Program-made: the position numbers and the translations under genes
Source: Methylotenera sp.
GTDB lineage: Bacteria; Pseudomonadota; Gammaproteobacteria; Burkholderiales; Methylophilaceae
Length of the DNA stretch: 64,000 nt
Direction: 5' to 3'
Assembly (NCBI RefSeq): GCF_029946165.1
Contig: NZ_JAQSDZ010000006.1
Coordinates: 62,001 to 126,000 of the forward strand
The notes under the pieces: generated by a model
The model's input: the letters and a program-made list of their open reading frames with translations, nothing else
Databases searched by the model: none
What the model was told of the DNA's origin: nothing
Part shown: piece by piece, positions 17,789 to 28,260 of the stretch
Layout: the number at the start of each line of letters is the position of its first letter
How positions within the stretch are numbered: position 1 is the stretch's first letter

Positions 17789-20602
17789 ATGGAATTCATC
17801 AAAATACGCGGTGCGCGAACGCACAATCTTAAAAACATTTCACTGGATATTCCACGCAATCAGCTGGTCGTGATTACGGGCTTATCAGGCTCGGGCAAGT
17901 CCTCACTTGCTTTTGATACACTGTATGCAGAAGGTCAGCGCCGCTATGTCGAATCGTTGTCAGCTTATGCTCGCCAATTTTTGGCACGTATGGATAAGCC
18001 TGATGTGGATTTGATTGAAGGTTTATCTCCGGCGATTTCTATTGAGCAAAAATCCACCTCGCACAACCCGCGTTCTACGGTTGGTACAGTGACAGAAATT
18101 CACGATTACCTACGTTTGCTTTATGCGCGCGCGGGAGACCCAGAGTGCCCTGAACATGGCATTAAGCTAGAAGCGCAAACCGTGAGTCAAATGGTAGATA
18201 GCGTGTTAGCGCTGCCTGAAGAAACCAAGCTGATGATTTTAGCGCCAGTGGTAAGTAACCGCAAAGGCGAGCAAGTCGATTTATTTGAAGAGCTAAAAGC
18301 ACAAGGTTTTGTACGCTTGCGCGTAGATGGAAAAATCTATGAGGTGGATGCTTTACCGCAACTCACCAAAACCACAAAACATACAGTTGAAGTTGTAATA
18401 GATCGTATCAAAGTTAAACAAGACATGAAGCAGCGTATTGCTGAATCATTTGAAACTGCATTACGTTTAGCTGAAGGAAAAGCCATTGCAGTTGAGATGG
18501 ATACCGACAAAGAGCACCTGTTCTCTGCCAAATTTTCTTGCCCCGTGTGTGACTATTCACTTGCTGAATTAGAGCCACGCCTATTCTCCTTCAACAACCC
18601 GATGGGCGCTTGTCCGAAGTGTGATGGCTTAGGTAATATTAACTTTTTCGACCCCAAACGCGTGGTAGCATTTCCACATTTATCACTGGCTGCTGGAGCA
18701 ATTAAAGGCTGGGATAAACGTAATCAATTTTACTTTCAAATGCTGGCAAGTATAGCAACGCACTTCAACTTCAACCTTGATACCGCGTTTGAAAAACTAC
18801 CTGAATACATTCAAAAAGTATTACTCAACGGCAGCGGTAAAGAGGTAATGCCGTTTAAATACCTGAATGAACGCGGTGTTTTCTTCGAAAAAACCCATGC
18901 GTTTGAAGGTATTTTAAATAACCTGCAACGCCGTTATCACGAAACTGATTCGCAAACTGTGCGTGAAGAGCTGGCAAAATATTTAAACTCACAAAGTTGC
19001 CCTGAGTGTTCTGGCACACGCTTACGCAAAGAAGCGCGCCATGTCAAAGTAGGTAATAAGAACATTCACGAAGTATGCGAAGTACCGCTTAAGTTAGCGC
19101 TCACTTTCTTTGATACGCTTGAATTGACTGGCTCAAAACTTGCGATTGCCGATAAAATCGTAAAAGAAATTAGCAACCGCCTGAAGTTTTTAACTAACGT
19201 TGGCTTAGAGTATTTATCACTTTCACGTTCAGCTGAAACGCTTTCTGGCGGCGAGGCGCAACGTATTCGTTTAGCCTCTCAAATCGGCAGCGGCTTAACA
19301 GGCGTGATGTACGTACTGGATGAGCCTTCAATTGGTTTGCATCAGCGCGACAATGACAGACTACTAGAAACGTTAAAGCGTCTGCGTGATATTGGTAACA
19401 GTGTGATTGTGGTGGAACATGACCATGATGCGATTTTAACGGCAGATTACGTGGTGGATATTGGACCAGGTGCAGGTGAACATGGCGGCAGAATTGTGGC
19501 GGAAGGCACCCCTGCTGAAGTTTTAGCTAACCCGAACTCGCTCACTGGTCAGTATTTGAGCGGCAAAAAACAAATAATTTATAACAAAAAACGTACGCCA
19601 CCAGATCCAGCGCGCTGGTTAAAATTAAGCAATGCGACAGGCAATAATCTAAAAGATGTCACATTAAAACTACCTGTGGGCTTACTAAGCTGCATTACAG
19701 GCGTTTCTGGTAGCGGCAAATCAACTCTGATTAACGACACCTTATACCGTGTGGTTTCTCAGCATTTATACGGAAGCAGTACTGAACCAGCGCCGTATAA
19801 CGAAATCGACGGTTTGGCATTTTTCGATAAAGTGGTCGATGTTGATCAAAGCCCAATTGGTCGTACGCCACGTTCAAACCCTGCGACTTACACAGGACTA
19901 TTCACGCCGATTCGTGATTTATTTGCAGGCGTGCCAGAAAGCCGTGTTCGCGGCTACGGCCCAGGTCGATATTCATTCAACGTTAAAGGTGGGCGCTGTG
20001 AAGCTTGCCAAGGTGACGGTGTATTACGCGTAGAAATGCACTTTTTACCAGACGTTTACGTGCCTTGCGATGTGTGTAAAGGTCATCGCTACAATCGCGA
20101 AACTTTAGAGATTCAATTCAAGGGTAAAAATATCCGCGAAGTATTAGAAATGACCGTTGAACAAGCACATAGCTTCTTTAGCGCACAGCCAGTGATTTCA
20201 CGAAAATTGAAAACATTATTAGATGTAGGCTTAGGCTATATCACGCTTGGACAAAGTGCGACGACCTTATCTGGTGGTGAAGCGCAGCGCGTTAAACTAG
20301 CGCTAGAACTCAGTAAACGTGACACAGGTCGCACACTCTACATTCTGGATGAACCAACGACTGGTTTGCATTTTGCCGATATTCAATTATTGCTTGATGT
20401 AATTCATCGCCTACGTGACGCAGGCAATACCATCGTCATTATTGAACACAATCTAGATGTGATTAAAACTGCGGACTGGATAGTGGACATGGGACCAGAA
20501 GGCGGCGATGGCGGCGGTACAATTATTGCACAAGGTACACCAGAAGAAGTTGCTTTAAGCACCGAAAGCTATACGGCTAAATACCTCAAGACTATGCTGT
20601 AA
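17789..20602 (+). CDS. uvrA: UvrABC excinuclease subunit A
   Basis: 937 residues, the usual UvrA length. It scans DNA for bulky lesions as a dimer and loads UvrB. Two ABC ATPase modules are visible: Walker [16 protein letters not shown] and [15 protein letters not shown], signatures [12 protein letters not shown] and [13 protein letters not shown], and zinc modules CPVCDYSL with [24 protein letters not shown] and [10 protein letters not shown]. Divergently transcribed from the MFS–ssb pair. No CTGT-N8-ACAG SOS box was found in the 83-base gap, so SOS control through a canonical box is not supported here. Confidence 0.98.
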   Translation: MEFIKIRGARTHNLKNISLDIPRNQLVVITGLSGSGKSSLAFDTLYAEGQRRYVESLSAYARQFLARMDKPDVDLIEGLSPAISIEQKSTSHNPRSTVGTVTEIHDYLRLLYARAGDPECPEHGIKLEAQTVSQMVDSVLALPEETKLMILAPVVSNRKGEQVDLFEELKAQGFVRLRVDGKIYEVDALPQLTKTTKHTVEVVIDRIKVKQDMKQRIAESFETALRLAEGKAIAVEMDTDKEHLFSAKFSCPVCDYSLAELEPRLFSFNNPMGACPKCDGLGNINFFDPKRVVAFPHLSLAAGAIKGWDKRNQFYFQMLASIATHFNFNLDTAFEKLPEYIQKVLLNGSGKEVMPFKYLNERGVFFEKTHAFEGILNNLQRRYHETDSQTVREELAKYLNSQSCPECSGTRLRKEARHVKVGNKNIHEVCEVPLKLALTFFDTLELTGSKLAIADKIVKEISNRLKFLTNVGLEYLSLSRSAETLSGGEAQRIRLASQIGSGLTGVMYVLDEPSIGLHQRDNDRLLETLKRLRDIGNSVIVVEHDHDAILTADYVVDIGPGAGEHGGRIVAEGTPAEVLANPNSLTGQYLSGKKQIIYNKKRTPPDPARWLKLSNATGNNLKDVTLKLPVGLLSCITGVSGSGKSTLINDTLYRVVSQHLYGSSTEPAPYNEIDGLAFFDKVVDVDQSPIGRTPRSNPATYTGLFTPIRDLFAGVPESRVRGYGPGRYSFNVKGGRCEACQGDGVLRVEMHFLPDVYVPCDVCKGHRYNRETLEIQFKGKNIREVLEMTVEQAHSFFSAQPVISRKLKTLLDVGLGYITLGQSATTLSGGEAQRVKLALELSKRDTGRTLYILDEPTTGLHFADIQLLLDVIHRLRDAGNTIVIIEHNLDVIKTADWIVDMGPEGGDGGGTIIAQGTPEEVALSTESYTAKYLKTML

Positions 20603-20632
20603 AACCTAGTGCTAATCTGATTAAGAAACTGT

Positions 20633-20857
20633 ATGAAAGTACCAAAGAAATACTCAAATATCCTATTTGCTTTTGTTATGTCTTTGCTTATGGCTTTCAT
20701 CATGTCTGGCGTGTTAACAGCGTTATTTGCGGGTATTGGCGCACAGTTTTTTTCACACTGGATCGGCGCATTTATTCACGCTTGGCCAGTGGCGTTTCCA
20801 GCAGTCTTGTTGGTTGCGCCTATCGTTAAAAAAATAGTCGCAAGCCTTACTGAGTAA
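20633..20857 (+). CDS. DUF2798 small membrane protein
   Basis: 74-residue protein with two membrane helices (ILFAFVMSLLMAFIMSGVLTAL and WIGAFIHAWPVAFPAVLLVAPIV) joined by a short loop, matching the DUF2798 pattern in which the second helix carries WxxAFPxVLLVAPxVR. Function unknown. It lies 30 bases after uvrA on the same strand and converges on mtgA, leaving 3 bases between the stops. Confidence 0.75.
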   Translation: MKVPKKYSNILFAFVMSLLMAFIMSGVLTALFAGIGAQFFSHWIGAFIHAWPVAFPAVLLVAPIVKKIVASLTE

Positions 20858-20860
20858 ACC

Positions 20861-21595
20861 TTACGGAACCTCTGCAAAGCGCATTCTAGCTTGTATGGTA
20901 GCTGTTCTACGGTTTAGGTAGGAAGTTGATTTATGTGCATCGTAATAGCGCGGATTGGGAATCATTGCGGCTAGTTTTGCTGCTTGCGCACGACTTAACT
21001 TTGCCGCGCTGGTTTTGTAATAATGCCGCGATGCAGCTTCCGCACCAAACACGCCATTACCCCACTCAATCACATTTAAATAAATCTCTAAAATTCGGCG
21101 CTTGCTTAATACCTTCTCCAGCATCACAGTGATAAGCACCTCCTCGCCTTTGCGCCAAGGAGTGCGCTTGGTCGATAAAAATAAATTCTTAGCGAGTTGT
21201 TGGCTGATGGTTGAACCACCTGCAACAATTTTGCCTTTTTTTATATTTTTTTCGTAAGCCTTCTCAATGCCTTCCCAATCAAAACCTTCATGGTCTACAA
21301 ACTTGGCATCTTCGCTGGCGATAACTGCACGTTTGAGATTGTTTGAAATTTTAGCGTAATCCACCCATTGATATTTCAACTCAGCATCGGGCTTTTTTTC
21401 ATGAATGACTTCCAAACGATCAACCATAAACGCGCTAGAAGTTGGATTGAATTTTATCCACCAGCAAATGTGCAAAAAAATCCACAGTTGATATAAAAAA
21501 AGTAGTATAAAAAATATTACTAAAACCCTAGTGACAAAACCACCAAACCCCAATGGCTTAGCATTAGGCCTGTTATTAAATATCCAATTTTTCAT
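20861..21595 (-). CDS. mtgA: monofunctional peptidoglycan glycosyltransferase
   Basis: 244 residues: an N-terminal membrane anchor (VTRVLVIFFILLFLYQLWIFLHI) and a GT51 domain that polymerises lipid II into glycan strands. Catalytic and conserved motifs are present: VIASEDAKFVDHEGFDW, GGSTISQQLAKNLFLS, RKGEEVLITVMLEKVLSKRRILEIYLN and WGNGVFGAEAASRHYY. No transpeptidase domain follows, which separates it from class A PBPs. It lies about 30 bases downstream of aroE and is likely read from the rhodanese–aroE transcript. Confidence 0.95.
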   Translation of the reverse strand: MKNWIFNNRPNAKPLGFGGFVTRVLVIFFILLFLYQLWIFLHICWWIKFNPTSSAFMVDRLEVIHEKKPDAELKYQWVDYAKISNNLKRAVIASEDAKFVDHEGFDWEGIEKAYEKNIKKGKIVAGGSTISQQLAKNLFLSTKRTPWRKGEEVLITVMLEKVLSKRRILEIYLNVIEWGNGVFGAEAASRHYYKTSAAKLSRAQAAKLAAMIPNPRYYDAHKSTSYLNRRTATIQARMRFAEVP

Positions 21596-21624
21596 TAATT
21601 ATAATTTTTCTAAACTTAAATTGG

Positions 21625-22470
21625 CTAAGCCAAATTTCTAATGAGCTGAATCACACTTTGCGTTTCAGGCCGAACGCCTCGCCAAATATAAAAAGCCTCT
21701 GCCGCTTGCTCTACTAGCATCCCCAGACCATCCGCCACCTGTGCGCCATTTTCACGCGCCTGCTTCATAAATGGCGTTTCACGACCATACATCATGTCGT
21801 AAGCTAAACAGCCTTTGGCGAAAATGGTATTGGGGATAGGTAAGGCTGTATCAGTTAAACCTGTTGAGGTTGCGTTGATAATAATATCGAATTGTTGATC
21901 GTTTAAATCATCGAAAGTACAAGCTTCCGCGCGTCTGGCTTTATCGAATGACTTTTCAACTAAGCGTAGAGCTTTTTTATAAGTTCTATTTGCCACTACC
22001 AGTTTTGCAGGCTTTTTAACCAATAGTAGTTGAAAAACACCTTCTGCCGCACCGCCTGCACCTAATAATAAAACGCGCTTACCTTCGATATTAGTAGCTA
22101 GATTCTGGGTAATATCTCGCACCAGACCATCACCATCAGTATTATGTCCAATAATGCCTATGTCGGAAAAAATCATCGTGTTAACTGCACCCGCTAAATC
22201 AACCTGTGGCGCGAGACTAGTACTTAGCTGAAACGCCTCAAACTTAAAAGGCACAGTGACATTCGCACCTTTATACCCGCTGGCGATTAAATCTCGAACG
22301 GTAGCTTCAAAACCGTCCAAAGGCGCCAATATCGGCTCATAACTAATATCTTGATTGGTTTGTTTAGCAAAAGCCTCATGTATTAGTGGTGACTTGCTGT
22401 GTGCAATTGGGTTGCCCACCACCGCATAGCGGTCTAAACTATTAAAAGGCTTGGCATACTTATCAGTCAT
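21625..22470 (-). CDS. aroE: shikimate dehydrogenase
   Basis: 281 residues. Reduces 3-dehydroshikimate to shikimate with NADPH. Substrate-site motifs are NPIAHSKSPLIHEAF and GANVTVPFKFEAF (catalytic Lys); the cofactor fold shows GAGGAAEGVF and the NRTYKKA basic patch that selects NADPH; the C-terminal ADGLGMLVEQAAEAFYIWRG is the family signature. It begins 3 bases after the rhodanese stop. Together with aroK and aroB elsewhere in the window it feeds chorismate to the trp genes. Confidence 0.97.
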   Translation of the reverse strand: MTDKYAKPFNSLDRYAVVGNPIAHSKSPLIHEAFAKQTNQDISYEPILAPLDGFEATVRDLIASGYKGANVTVPFKFEAFQLSTSLAPQVDLAGAVNTMIFSDIGIIGHNTDGDGLVRDITQNLATNIEGKRVLLLGAGGAAEGVFQLLLVKKPAKLVVANRTYKKALRLVEKSFDKARRAEACTFDDLNDQQFDIIINATSTGLTDTALPIPNTIFAKGCLAYDMMYGRETPFMKQARENGAQVADGLGMLVEQAAEAFYIWRGVRPETQSVIQLIRNLA

Positions 22471-22473
22471 TAT

Positions 22474-22923
22474 TTAGTTAGTCCAAGGCAAACCAGCATT
22501 TTTCCAGCCGTTAATTAGCGTGCGTTGCTTAAGTTCGTTTGCTTCACCCTCAAAGCCTTCAAGCATATTGTAAGCTTTATCAAAACCAAGTTGCTCAGCC
22601 ACTACTGCTGCATTATGTGAACGGCCACCTGTGCGGCACATAAATATCACAGTAAGGTTTTTATCTACATTATCAGCAAGTTGATTGGCAAAGTCCTGAT
22701 TTTTCACCATACCGGGAAAAGTCGCCCATTCTATATTCATGGCATTTGGCACTCTACCAACTAATTCTAATTCTGCTTGCGTGCGCACATCGACTAAAAT
22801 CACTTCAGAATTGCCTTGCAATAACTCAAATGTTTCCCTAGGCGTCAATGCTCCCGCATATGGAAAATTGTTATCAGTTGCTCGCTTGTGCGCTAATTGT
22901 AAAATTTCGTCTAAATTACTCAT
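22474..22923 (-). CDS. rhodanese-domain protein
   Basis: 149-residue single rhodanese domain. The active-site loop is CRTGGRSH with the catalytic Cys; the N-terminal half contains VILVDVRTQAELELVGRVPNAMNIEW, the typical DVR…E…G.I..A.N block. Such proteins move sulfane sulfur, but the acceptor here is unknown. It is the first gene of a minus-strand unit with aroE and mtgA and is divergent from glnA. Confidence 0.88.
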   Translation of the reverse strand: MSNLDEILQLAHKRATDNNFPYAGALTPRETFELLQGNSEVILVDVRTQAELELVGRVPNAMNIEWATFPGMVKNQDFANQLADNVDKNLTVIFMCRTGGRSHNAAVVAEQLGFDKAYNMLEGFEGEANELKQRTLINGWKNAGLPWTN

Positions 22924-23077
22924 TTGAATGACCTTTGTGAATGTTTCTACTCTATATTACAAACCTTGCCTAGTACCGAATTTCAATAAATTAACATTCG
23001 AAATTGCGGGTCAAAATATGCGTAAAGTATAACTTCAAAATCTTGAAAAAATACAGGCATTTATCCATCAACAGCTA

Positions 23078-23094
23078 CGCACTATAAAGGTGCA
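23078..23094 (+). promoter_or_regulatory. NtrC (NRI) binding site 1 upstream of glnA
   Basis: CGCACTATAAAGGTGCA fits the NtrC consensus TGCACC-N5-GGTGCA at 10 of 12 defined positions. Its centre is about 125 bases before the predicted sigma-54 start point and 31 bases (three helical turns) from site 2, close to the paired enhancer layout of enterobacterial glnA. Confidence 0.75.
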
Positions 23095-23108
23095 TTAATT
23101 ATCCAAGT

Positions 23109-23125
23109 CGCACATATTTGGTGCT
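23109..23125 (+). promoter_or_regulatory. NtrC (NRI) binding site 2 upstream of glnA
   Basis: CGCACATATTTGGTGCT keeps the GCAC-N7-GTGC core of the NtrC operator. Located about 94 bases before the predicted start point. The outermost bases and one inner base deviate from consensus, so it may be weaker than site 1. Confidence 0.7.
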
Positions 23126-23184
23126 TACTTTTGGAATGGATTCTACCACTTCTGTAAAAAAGCCGCAGTTTGCTCTTTTCAGAA

Positions 23185-23200
23185 TGGCACGTTTCCTGCT
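23185..23200 (+). promoter_or_regulatory. sigma-54 promoter of glnA
   Basis: TGGCACGTTTCCTGCT has the -24 GG and -12 GC elements exactly 10 bases apart and matches the TGGCACG-N4-TTGCW consensus at all but one position. With the two upstream NtrC sites it explains nitrogen-regulated glnA transcription. Start point expected near 23211. Confidence 0.88.
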
Positions 23201-23271
23201 AATGTATTGAGTTGAATTATTTTGTTTTTTTGTGTTTTAGTTTTAATCCCCACACCCAATAGGAGATTCTG

Positions 23272-24681
23272 ATGTCAGTGGCTAATGTAATGAAAATGGT
23301 AAAAGAAAACGACATTAAGTTTGTTGATTTTCGTTTTACTGATACTCGCGGTAAAGAACAACACGTGACTGTGCCTGTTTCACATTTTGATGAATCAAAA
23401 TTTACAGAAGGTCACGCTTTTGATGGTTCTTCAATCGCAGGTTGGAAAGGTATTCAAGCCTCAGACATGCAATTGATGCCAGATGCATCAACAGCAAATA
23501 TCGATCCATTCATGGACGAGCCTACACTAGTATTAACTTGTGATGTAGTTGACCCAACAGATGGTAAAGGTTACGAACGTGACCCACGTAGCTTAGCTAA
23601 ACGCGCTGAAGCTTACTTAAAATCAACTGGTTTAGGCGATACAGCTTACTTCGGTCCAGAACCAGAATTTTTCATTTTTGACAGCATTCAATGGGATGTT
23701 GCAATGAACGGTAGTTCAGTACGCATCAACTCAGAAGAAGGCGCTTGGGCTTCAAACGAGAAATTTGAAGGCGGCAACACTGGCCACCGTCCAGGTGTTA
23801 AGGGCGGTTATTTCCCAGTGCCTCCAGTCGATTCATTGCATGACATCCGTTCAGCAATGTGTATGACTTTAGAAGCAATGGGCGTACCTGTTGAAGTGCA
23901 TCACCATGAAGTTGCAACGGCTGGTCAATGTGAAATTGGTACTAAATTCAGCACCTTAACGCAACGCGCTGACTGGACTCAAATTCAAAAATACGTCATT
24001 TTGAACACAGCTCACGCATACGGCAAAACAGCGACATTTATGCCAAAACCATTCGCAGGCGATAACGGCTCAGGTATGCACGTTCACCAATCAGTTTGGA
24101 AAGATGGCAAAAACTTGTTTGCAGGTAGTGGCTATGCAGGTTTGAGCGAGTTCGCGCTTTATTACATCGGCGGTATCATTAAACATGCTAAAGCCTTGAA
24201 TGCGATTACCAACCCAGGTACAAACTCATACAAACGCTTAGTGCCACACTTCGAAGCGCCAGTTAAATTAGCTTATTCAGCTAAAAACCGTTCAGCTTCT
24301 ATCCGTATTCCTTTTGTGCATTCCGACAAAGGCCGTCGTGTTGAAGCCCGCTTCCCAGATCCAATCGCTAACCCGTACTTAGCTTTCTCTGCATTGCTAA
24401 TGGCTGGTTTAGATGGCGTTCAAAACAAGATTCACCCAGGCGAGCCAGCAACTAAAGACTTGTACCATCTTCCTCCAGAAGAAGATGCAAAAATCCCAAC
24501 AGTGTGTGCATCATTAGAAGAAGCATTAACGGAATTAGATAAAGACCGCGAATTCTTAACTAAAGGTGGCGTATTCACTAACGACTGGATTGACGCTTAC
24601 ATTGGTTTAAAAATGGAAGAAGTTAACAAAGTACGTATGACTCCACACCCAGTTGAGTTTGGTTTGTACTACTCTTGCTAA
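23272..24681 (+). CDS. glnA: glutamine synthetase, type I
   Basis: 469 residues, the normal GSI length. Joins ammonia to glutamate with ATP as a dodecamer. Visible motifs: [17 protein letters not shown], metal-binding [11 protein letters not shown] and [48 protein letters not shown] and [18 protein letters not shown] near the C-terminus is the adenylylation loop with the target Tyr, so activity is probably tuned by GlnE. AGGAG ribosome binding site 8 bases before the ATG; controlled by the sigma-54/NtrC elements listed above, with ntrBC downstream. Confidence 0.98.
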   Translation: MSVANVMKMVKENDIKFVDFRFTDTRGKEQHVTVPVSHFDESKFTEGHAFDGSSIAGWKGIQASDMQLMPDASTANIDPFMDEPTLVLTCDVVDPTDGKGYERDPRSLAKRAEAYLKSTGLGDTAYFGPEPEFFIFDSIQWDVAMNGSSVRINSEEGAWASNEKFEGGNTGHRPGVKGGYFPVPPVDSLHDIRSAMCMTLEAMGVPVEVHHHEVATAGQCEIGTKFSTLTQRADWTQIQKYVILNTAHAYGKTATFMPKPFAGDNGSGMHVHQSVWKDGKNLFAGSGYAGLSEFALYYIGGIIKHAKALNAITNPGTNSYKRLVPHFEAPVKLAYSAKNRSASIRIPFVHSDKGRRVEARFPDPIANPYLAFSALLMAGLDGVQNKIHPGEPATKDLYHLPPEEDAKIPTVCASLEEALTELDKDREFLTKGGVFTNDWIDAYIGLKMEEVNKVRMTPHPVEFGLYYSC

Positions 24682-24731
24682 GTTATCTTTTGCTAAGTTA
24701 ACTTTTAATTAGCAATTGAAATATCGGCAAT

Positions 24732-24760
24732 AAAAAAGGGGCAATTTTCGCCCCTTTTTT
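24732..24760 (+). terminator. intrinsic terminator of glnA
   Basis: AAAAAAGGGGC-AATTTTC-GCCCCTTTTTT: a GC stem extended by A/T pairs and ending in a T run, about 50 bases after the glnA stop. Symmetric, so it could work in both directions. Confidence 0.88.
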
Positions 24761-24848
24761 CATTTTTAAATCAGGTCAACCTTTTACAACAGTTATGCGT
24801 TTTCTAAGCACATTGCCTAACTAGACTAACTCTACTAAACTATCTGCT

Positions 24849-25358
24849 ATGAAAAAAATTCTGCCTATAGTCACACTCATTGTTATCGCGTTTTCTACTA
24901 CCGCGATTGCTGAAATATACAAGCGCGTAGATGCAGAGGGGCGCATTACTTATTCCAATATCAAGACAAAAGGAGCAATGCGCTTAGAGTTTGATCCTGA
25001 TATGAACACCATTGAAAATGACCGTCCAAAAAGCTCTGGAAACTCAACTTCTAGCAACAAGCGCACTGCAACACCAGAAGGCTTTCCTAAGGTGGATAAA
25101 CAAACACAAAATCAACGCGATAATAAACGCCAAGAGATTTTACAAAATGAGCTTGATTCTGAAAAAGCTGCTTTAGAAGAAGCCAAAAAAGCCTATGCCG
25201 AAGGCGAATCAAAGCCAGAAGTATACAAAACGGCTAACGGCGCCACCATGCGCAACGTGCCTAAATTTCAAGAAAAAATGAAAAGCTTGCAAAATGATGT
25301 GGATAGCCATGAAAACAACATCAAACTACTGCAAAAAGAGCTTGATAATCTACGTTAA
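24849..25358 (+). CDS. DUF4124-domain secreted protein
   Basis: 169 residues. A signal peptide (MKKILPIVTLIVIAFSTTAIA) is followed directly by the DUF4124 motif EIYKRVDAEGRITYSN, then a charged linker and a coiled-coil C-terminal half (QNELDSEKAALEEAKKAYAEG). Periplasmic by prediction; function of the domain is unknown. It sits between glnA and ntrB after the glnA terminator and so probably has its own promoter. The protein at 62409 shares the same domain plan. Confidence 0.8.
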   Translation: MKKILPIVTLIVIAFSTTAIAEIYKRVDAEGRITYSNIKTKGAMRLEFDPDMNTIENDRPKSSGNSTSSNKRTATPEGFPKVDKQTQNQRDNKRQEILQNELDSEKAALEEAKKAYAEGESKPEVYKTANGATMRNVPKFQEKMKSLQNDVDSHENNIKLLQKELDNLR

Positions 25359-25403
25359 ATCCAGATTATTCATTAGGAATACTAAAGTTAACGTAAATCC
25401 AAA

Positions 25404-25477
25404 TGTAGGAGGGGCTTTTAGCCCCGAATTGCGCTGGTACGAGTAATGTTTGTTCGGGGCTGCAAGCCCCTCCTACA
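25404..25477. repeat. REP-type palindromic pair A
   Basis: TGTAGGAGGGGCTTTTAGCCCCGAA and its inverted partner TTCGGGGCTGCAAGCCCCTCCTACA face each other across about 24 bases, forming a long hairpin. Belongs to the GTAGGAGNGGCTTGCAGCC family also found at 28261, 28562 and 30960. The rest of the 357-base DUF4124–ntrB gap is AT-rich and shows nothing else. Confidence 0.85.
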
Positions 25478-25715
25478 GACATCTGCAACAGTATGAGTAG
25501 GTAACTCTACAAAATTAAATGTTCTAATGGATCTAGACTAAAAATAGTACAAATCGTCTTTTAAAGTATCATTTTATAGTCATCAAAATTAAAGAACGAC
25601 CTACCTGCGAAGTTGGTCTATCTTTTGCTTAGTCATAGTATCATCATTGAAAAGTCGTTTAAAAAAACGCTAAACTCAATATAACTATGACTCAATTTTT
25701 AATGGCTAAAATTTA

Positions 25716-26822
25716 ATGGTTCAACCCACACCCAATCATTTTTCTGGCTTAGAACATTTAGCAACCGCCATCATCCTTTTAGATGAAAACCGTCGCGTGG
25801 TGTATATCAACCCTGGGGCAGAAATCATATTTGCCTTTAGCGCAACGCATGTGACTGGCATGTTCATTAGCGATGTATTTCCTGATTGCGAAATTTTAAT
25901 GTCCGCAATAAAAAATGCAATCCAGCAACAAAGCCCATTTCGCGAGCATGAATTTACCATCACCACCAATAGGCATAATTCGTTTGCGGTCACTTGCACA
26001 GCAACCCCTATAGATTCACCTAAGGCATGTTTAATACTTGAGTTTCAGCAAATGGATGCGCAACTCCGCATCGCGCGTGAAGAACGCATGTTGATTCAAC
26101 AACAAGCCAATGCTGAATTACTCCGCAACCTTGCGCATGAAATTCGCAACCCACTAGGCGGGCTACGCGGCGCTGCACAATTACTAGAGCACGAATTACC
26201 ATCACCCAGCTTACGTGAATATACACAAGTGATTATTAAAGAAGCTGATCGTCTGCAATCGCTGATGGATAGATTGCTGATACCGCATCGTGCACCCAAA
26301 TATCAACCGACCAATATTCATGAAGTGCTTGAACGTGTGCGTAGTTTGTTATTAGCCGAAACGCCCAAAACCGTGCTGATTAAACGTGACTATGATTTAA
26401 GCCTGCCTGAACTCATTGGAGACCGCGAAAAGTTAATTCAGGCGGTGCTTAATATTGCGCGCAATGCGGTACAGGCTATGCAATCAAACAATACAACTGG
26501 CAGCCAAATTACCTTTAGAACGCGCGCAGAACGTCAGGTGACATTAGCAAGAAAACGCTATCGCGTCGCAATTAAATTAGAAATCACAGATAACGGCCCA
26601 GGTATTCCAGCCGACATTCGTGACCGTATTTTTTATCCACTGGTATCAGGCAGTGAAGGTGGTTCTGGTCTGGGCTTAACGCTTGCCCAAACATTTATCA
26701 CCCAACACCACGGCATGATTGAATGCGAAAGCGTTCCGGGCAATACTTGCTTTACGATACTACTGCCGATTGAAACAACGGCAATCAAGCCTGTTTTTGT
26801 GAAAAACATTATTAAGCAATAA
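25716..26822 (+). CDS. ntrB: nitrogen-regulation sensor kinase NtrB (NRII)
   Basis: 368 residues, soluble. An N-terminal PAS domain (LEHLATAIILLDENRRVVYINPGAE) is followed by the HisKA box LLRNLAHEIRNPLGGLRGAAQ with the phospho-His, then N box NIARNAVQAM, G1 DNGPGIP and G2 GSGLGLTLAQTF. No transmembrane segments, as expected for NtrB, which senses PII (GlnB/GlnK) state and phosphorylates NtrC. The ntrC ATG lies 28 bases downstream. The gap upstream holds REP pair A. Confidence 0.95.
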   Translation: MVQPTPNHFSGLEHLATAIILLDENRRVVYINPGAEIIFAFSATHVTGMFISDVFPDCEILMSAIKNAIQQQSPFREHEFTITTNRHNSFAVTCTATPIDSPKACLILEFQQMDAQLRIAREERMLIQQQANAELLRNLAHEIRNPLGGLRGAAQLLEHELPSPSLREYTQVIIKEADRLQSLMDRLLIPHRAPKYQPTNIHEVLERVRSLLLAETPKTVLIKRDYDLSLPELIGDREKLIQAVLNIARNAVQAMQSNNTTGSQITFRTRAERQVTLARKRYRVAIKLEITDNGPGIPADIRDRIFYPLVSGSEGGSGLGLTLAQTFITQHHGMIECESVPGNTCFTILLPIETTAIKPVFVKNIIKQ

Positions 26823-26850
26823 AGTTAAATTTTTGAATATTGAGATAACA

Positions 26851-28239
26851 ATGAAACCAATCTGGATCATCGACGACGACAAATCTATACGCTGGGTGTT
26901 TGAAAAAGCCCTAGCACGCACGGATTTAGAATTTAAAACATTTTCTTCCGTCGCAGAAGCGCTCAATGCTTTAGAGCGTGAGCAACCGCAAGTCGTGGTA
27001 AGTGACATACGCATGCCAAATGGTTCTGGCTTAGATTTTCTAAGCGAAATCAAACAGAAGTTTCCAGATATTCCCGTCATCATTATGACCGCCTATTCAG
27101 ACTTAGAAAGCGCAGTCGCAGCTTTTCAAGGTGGCGCATTTGAGTACTTAGCCAAGCCTTTTGATGTTGATCAGGCGATTGATGTGATTAAGCGTGCAGT
27201 AGACGAGAGTACCAGACAAGCACCTGAAAGCACTGCCATTGAAGCAACACCAGAAATAATTGGTCAAGCACCCGCCATGCAAGAGGTTTTTAGAGCCATA
27301 GGCCGATTAAGTAGATCACACGCCACAGTATTAATTAATGGTGAATCAGGTAGCGGCAAAGAGCTTGTAGCACGCGCTTTACATCGCCACAGCCCAAGAG
27401 GTGATAAACCATTTATTGCCATTAACACCGCAGCTATTCCAAAAGACTTGTTAGAGTCAGAATTATTTGGGCACGAACGCGGCGCGTTTACAGGCGCACA
27501 AGCGGCCAGACGCGGCAGATTTGAACAAGCAGATACTGGCACTTTGTTTTTAGATGAAATTGGCGACATGCCGCCAGACCTTCAAACCCGCCTTTTACGT
27601 GTATTAAGTGACGGACAATTCTACCGTGTCGGCGGGCATCAACCCATTAAAGTGAATGTTCGCATTATCGCCGCAACCCATCAAGATTTAGAAGAACGCG
27701 TTAAGAATGGCTTATTCCGTGAAGATTTGTTTCACCGCTTAAATGTCATTCGCTTAAGATTACCAGCGCTACGCGAACGTAGAGAAGATATTCCGTTATT
27801 GATAAAGCATTTCTTACAGCATAGCGCTACTGAGTTAGGCGTAGAGACCAAGCAACCTTCAGTCGCGGCACTAAAGTACTTAAGCGCCGTCAATTGGAGC
27901 GGCAATGTACGCCAGTTAGAAAACGTTTGCCATTGGCTGACCGTCATGGCACCTGGTCAGAATATTGATATCGCAGACCTACCGCCAGAGCTTAAAGAAG
28001 ACAGCAGTAAATCAAACGCTGCACTTTCTTGGCAAGATGCACTAGCGGCTGAAGTGATGGATGCGCTAACAAGAGACGAGCAAAACATACTAGAAACCCG
28101 CACCAATATATTTGAAAAAATATTAATCATTAAAGCGCTAGAGCATACACATGGTAGACGCATAGAAGCAGCCAATCAACTAGGCATGGGACGCAACACG
28201 CTTACCAGAAAGATTCAAGAATTGGGAATCGAAGAGTAA
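26851..28239 (+). CDS. ntrC: nitrogen-regulation response regulator NtrC (NRI)
   Basis: 462 residues. Receiver domain with acidic pocket IIDDD, phospho-Asp in VVSDIRMPNGSG and conserved Lys in LAKPFD; sigma-54 AAA+ domain with GESGSGKELVARALH, GAFTGA loop (ERGAFTGAQ), LFLDEIGDMP and WSGNVRQLEN; Fis-type HTH at the end (RIEAANQLGMGRNTLTRKIQELGIEE). The track begins at a TTG six codons upstream; the ATG at 26851 restores the canonical MKPIWIIDDD start. Almost certainly binds the two sites ahead of glnA. Confidence 0.97.
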   Translation: MKPIWIIDDDKSIRWVFEKALARTDLEFKTFSSVAEALNALEREQPQVVVSDIRMPNGSGLDFLSEIKQKFPDIPVIIMTAYSDLESAVAAFQGGAFEYLAKPFDVDQAIDVIKRAVDESTRQAPESTAIEATPEIIGQAPAMQEVFRAIGRLSRSHATVLINGESGSGKELVARALHRHSPRGDKPFIAINTAAIPKDLLESELFGHERGAFTGAQAARRGRFEQADTGTLFLDEIGDMPPDLQTRLLRVLSDGQFYRVGGHQPIKVNVRIIAATHQDLEERVKNGLFREDLFHRLNVIRLRLPALRERREDIPLLIKHFLQHSATELGVETKQPSVAALKYLSAVNWSGNVRQLENVCHWLTVMAPGQNIDIADLPPELKEDSSKSNAALSWQDALAAEVMDALTRDEQNILETRTNIFEKILIIKALEHTHGRRIEAANQLGMGRNTLTRKIQELGIEE

Positions 28240-28260
28240 TTATTGGATATAGAGCATATC

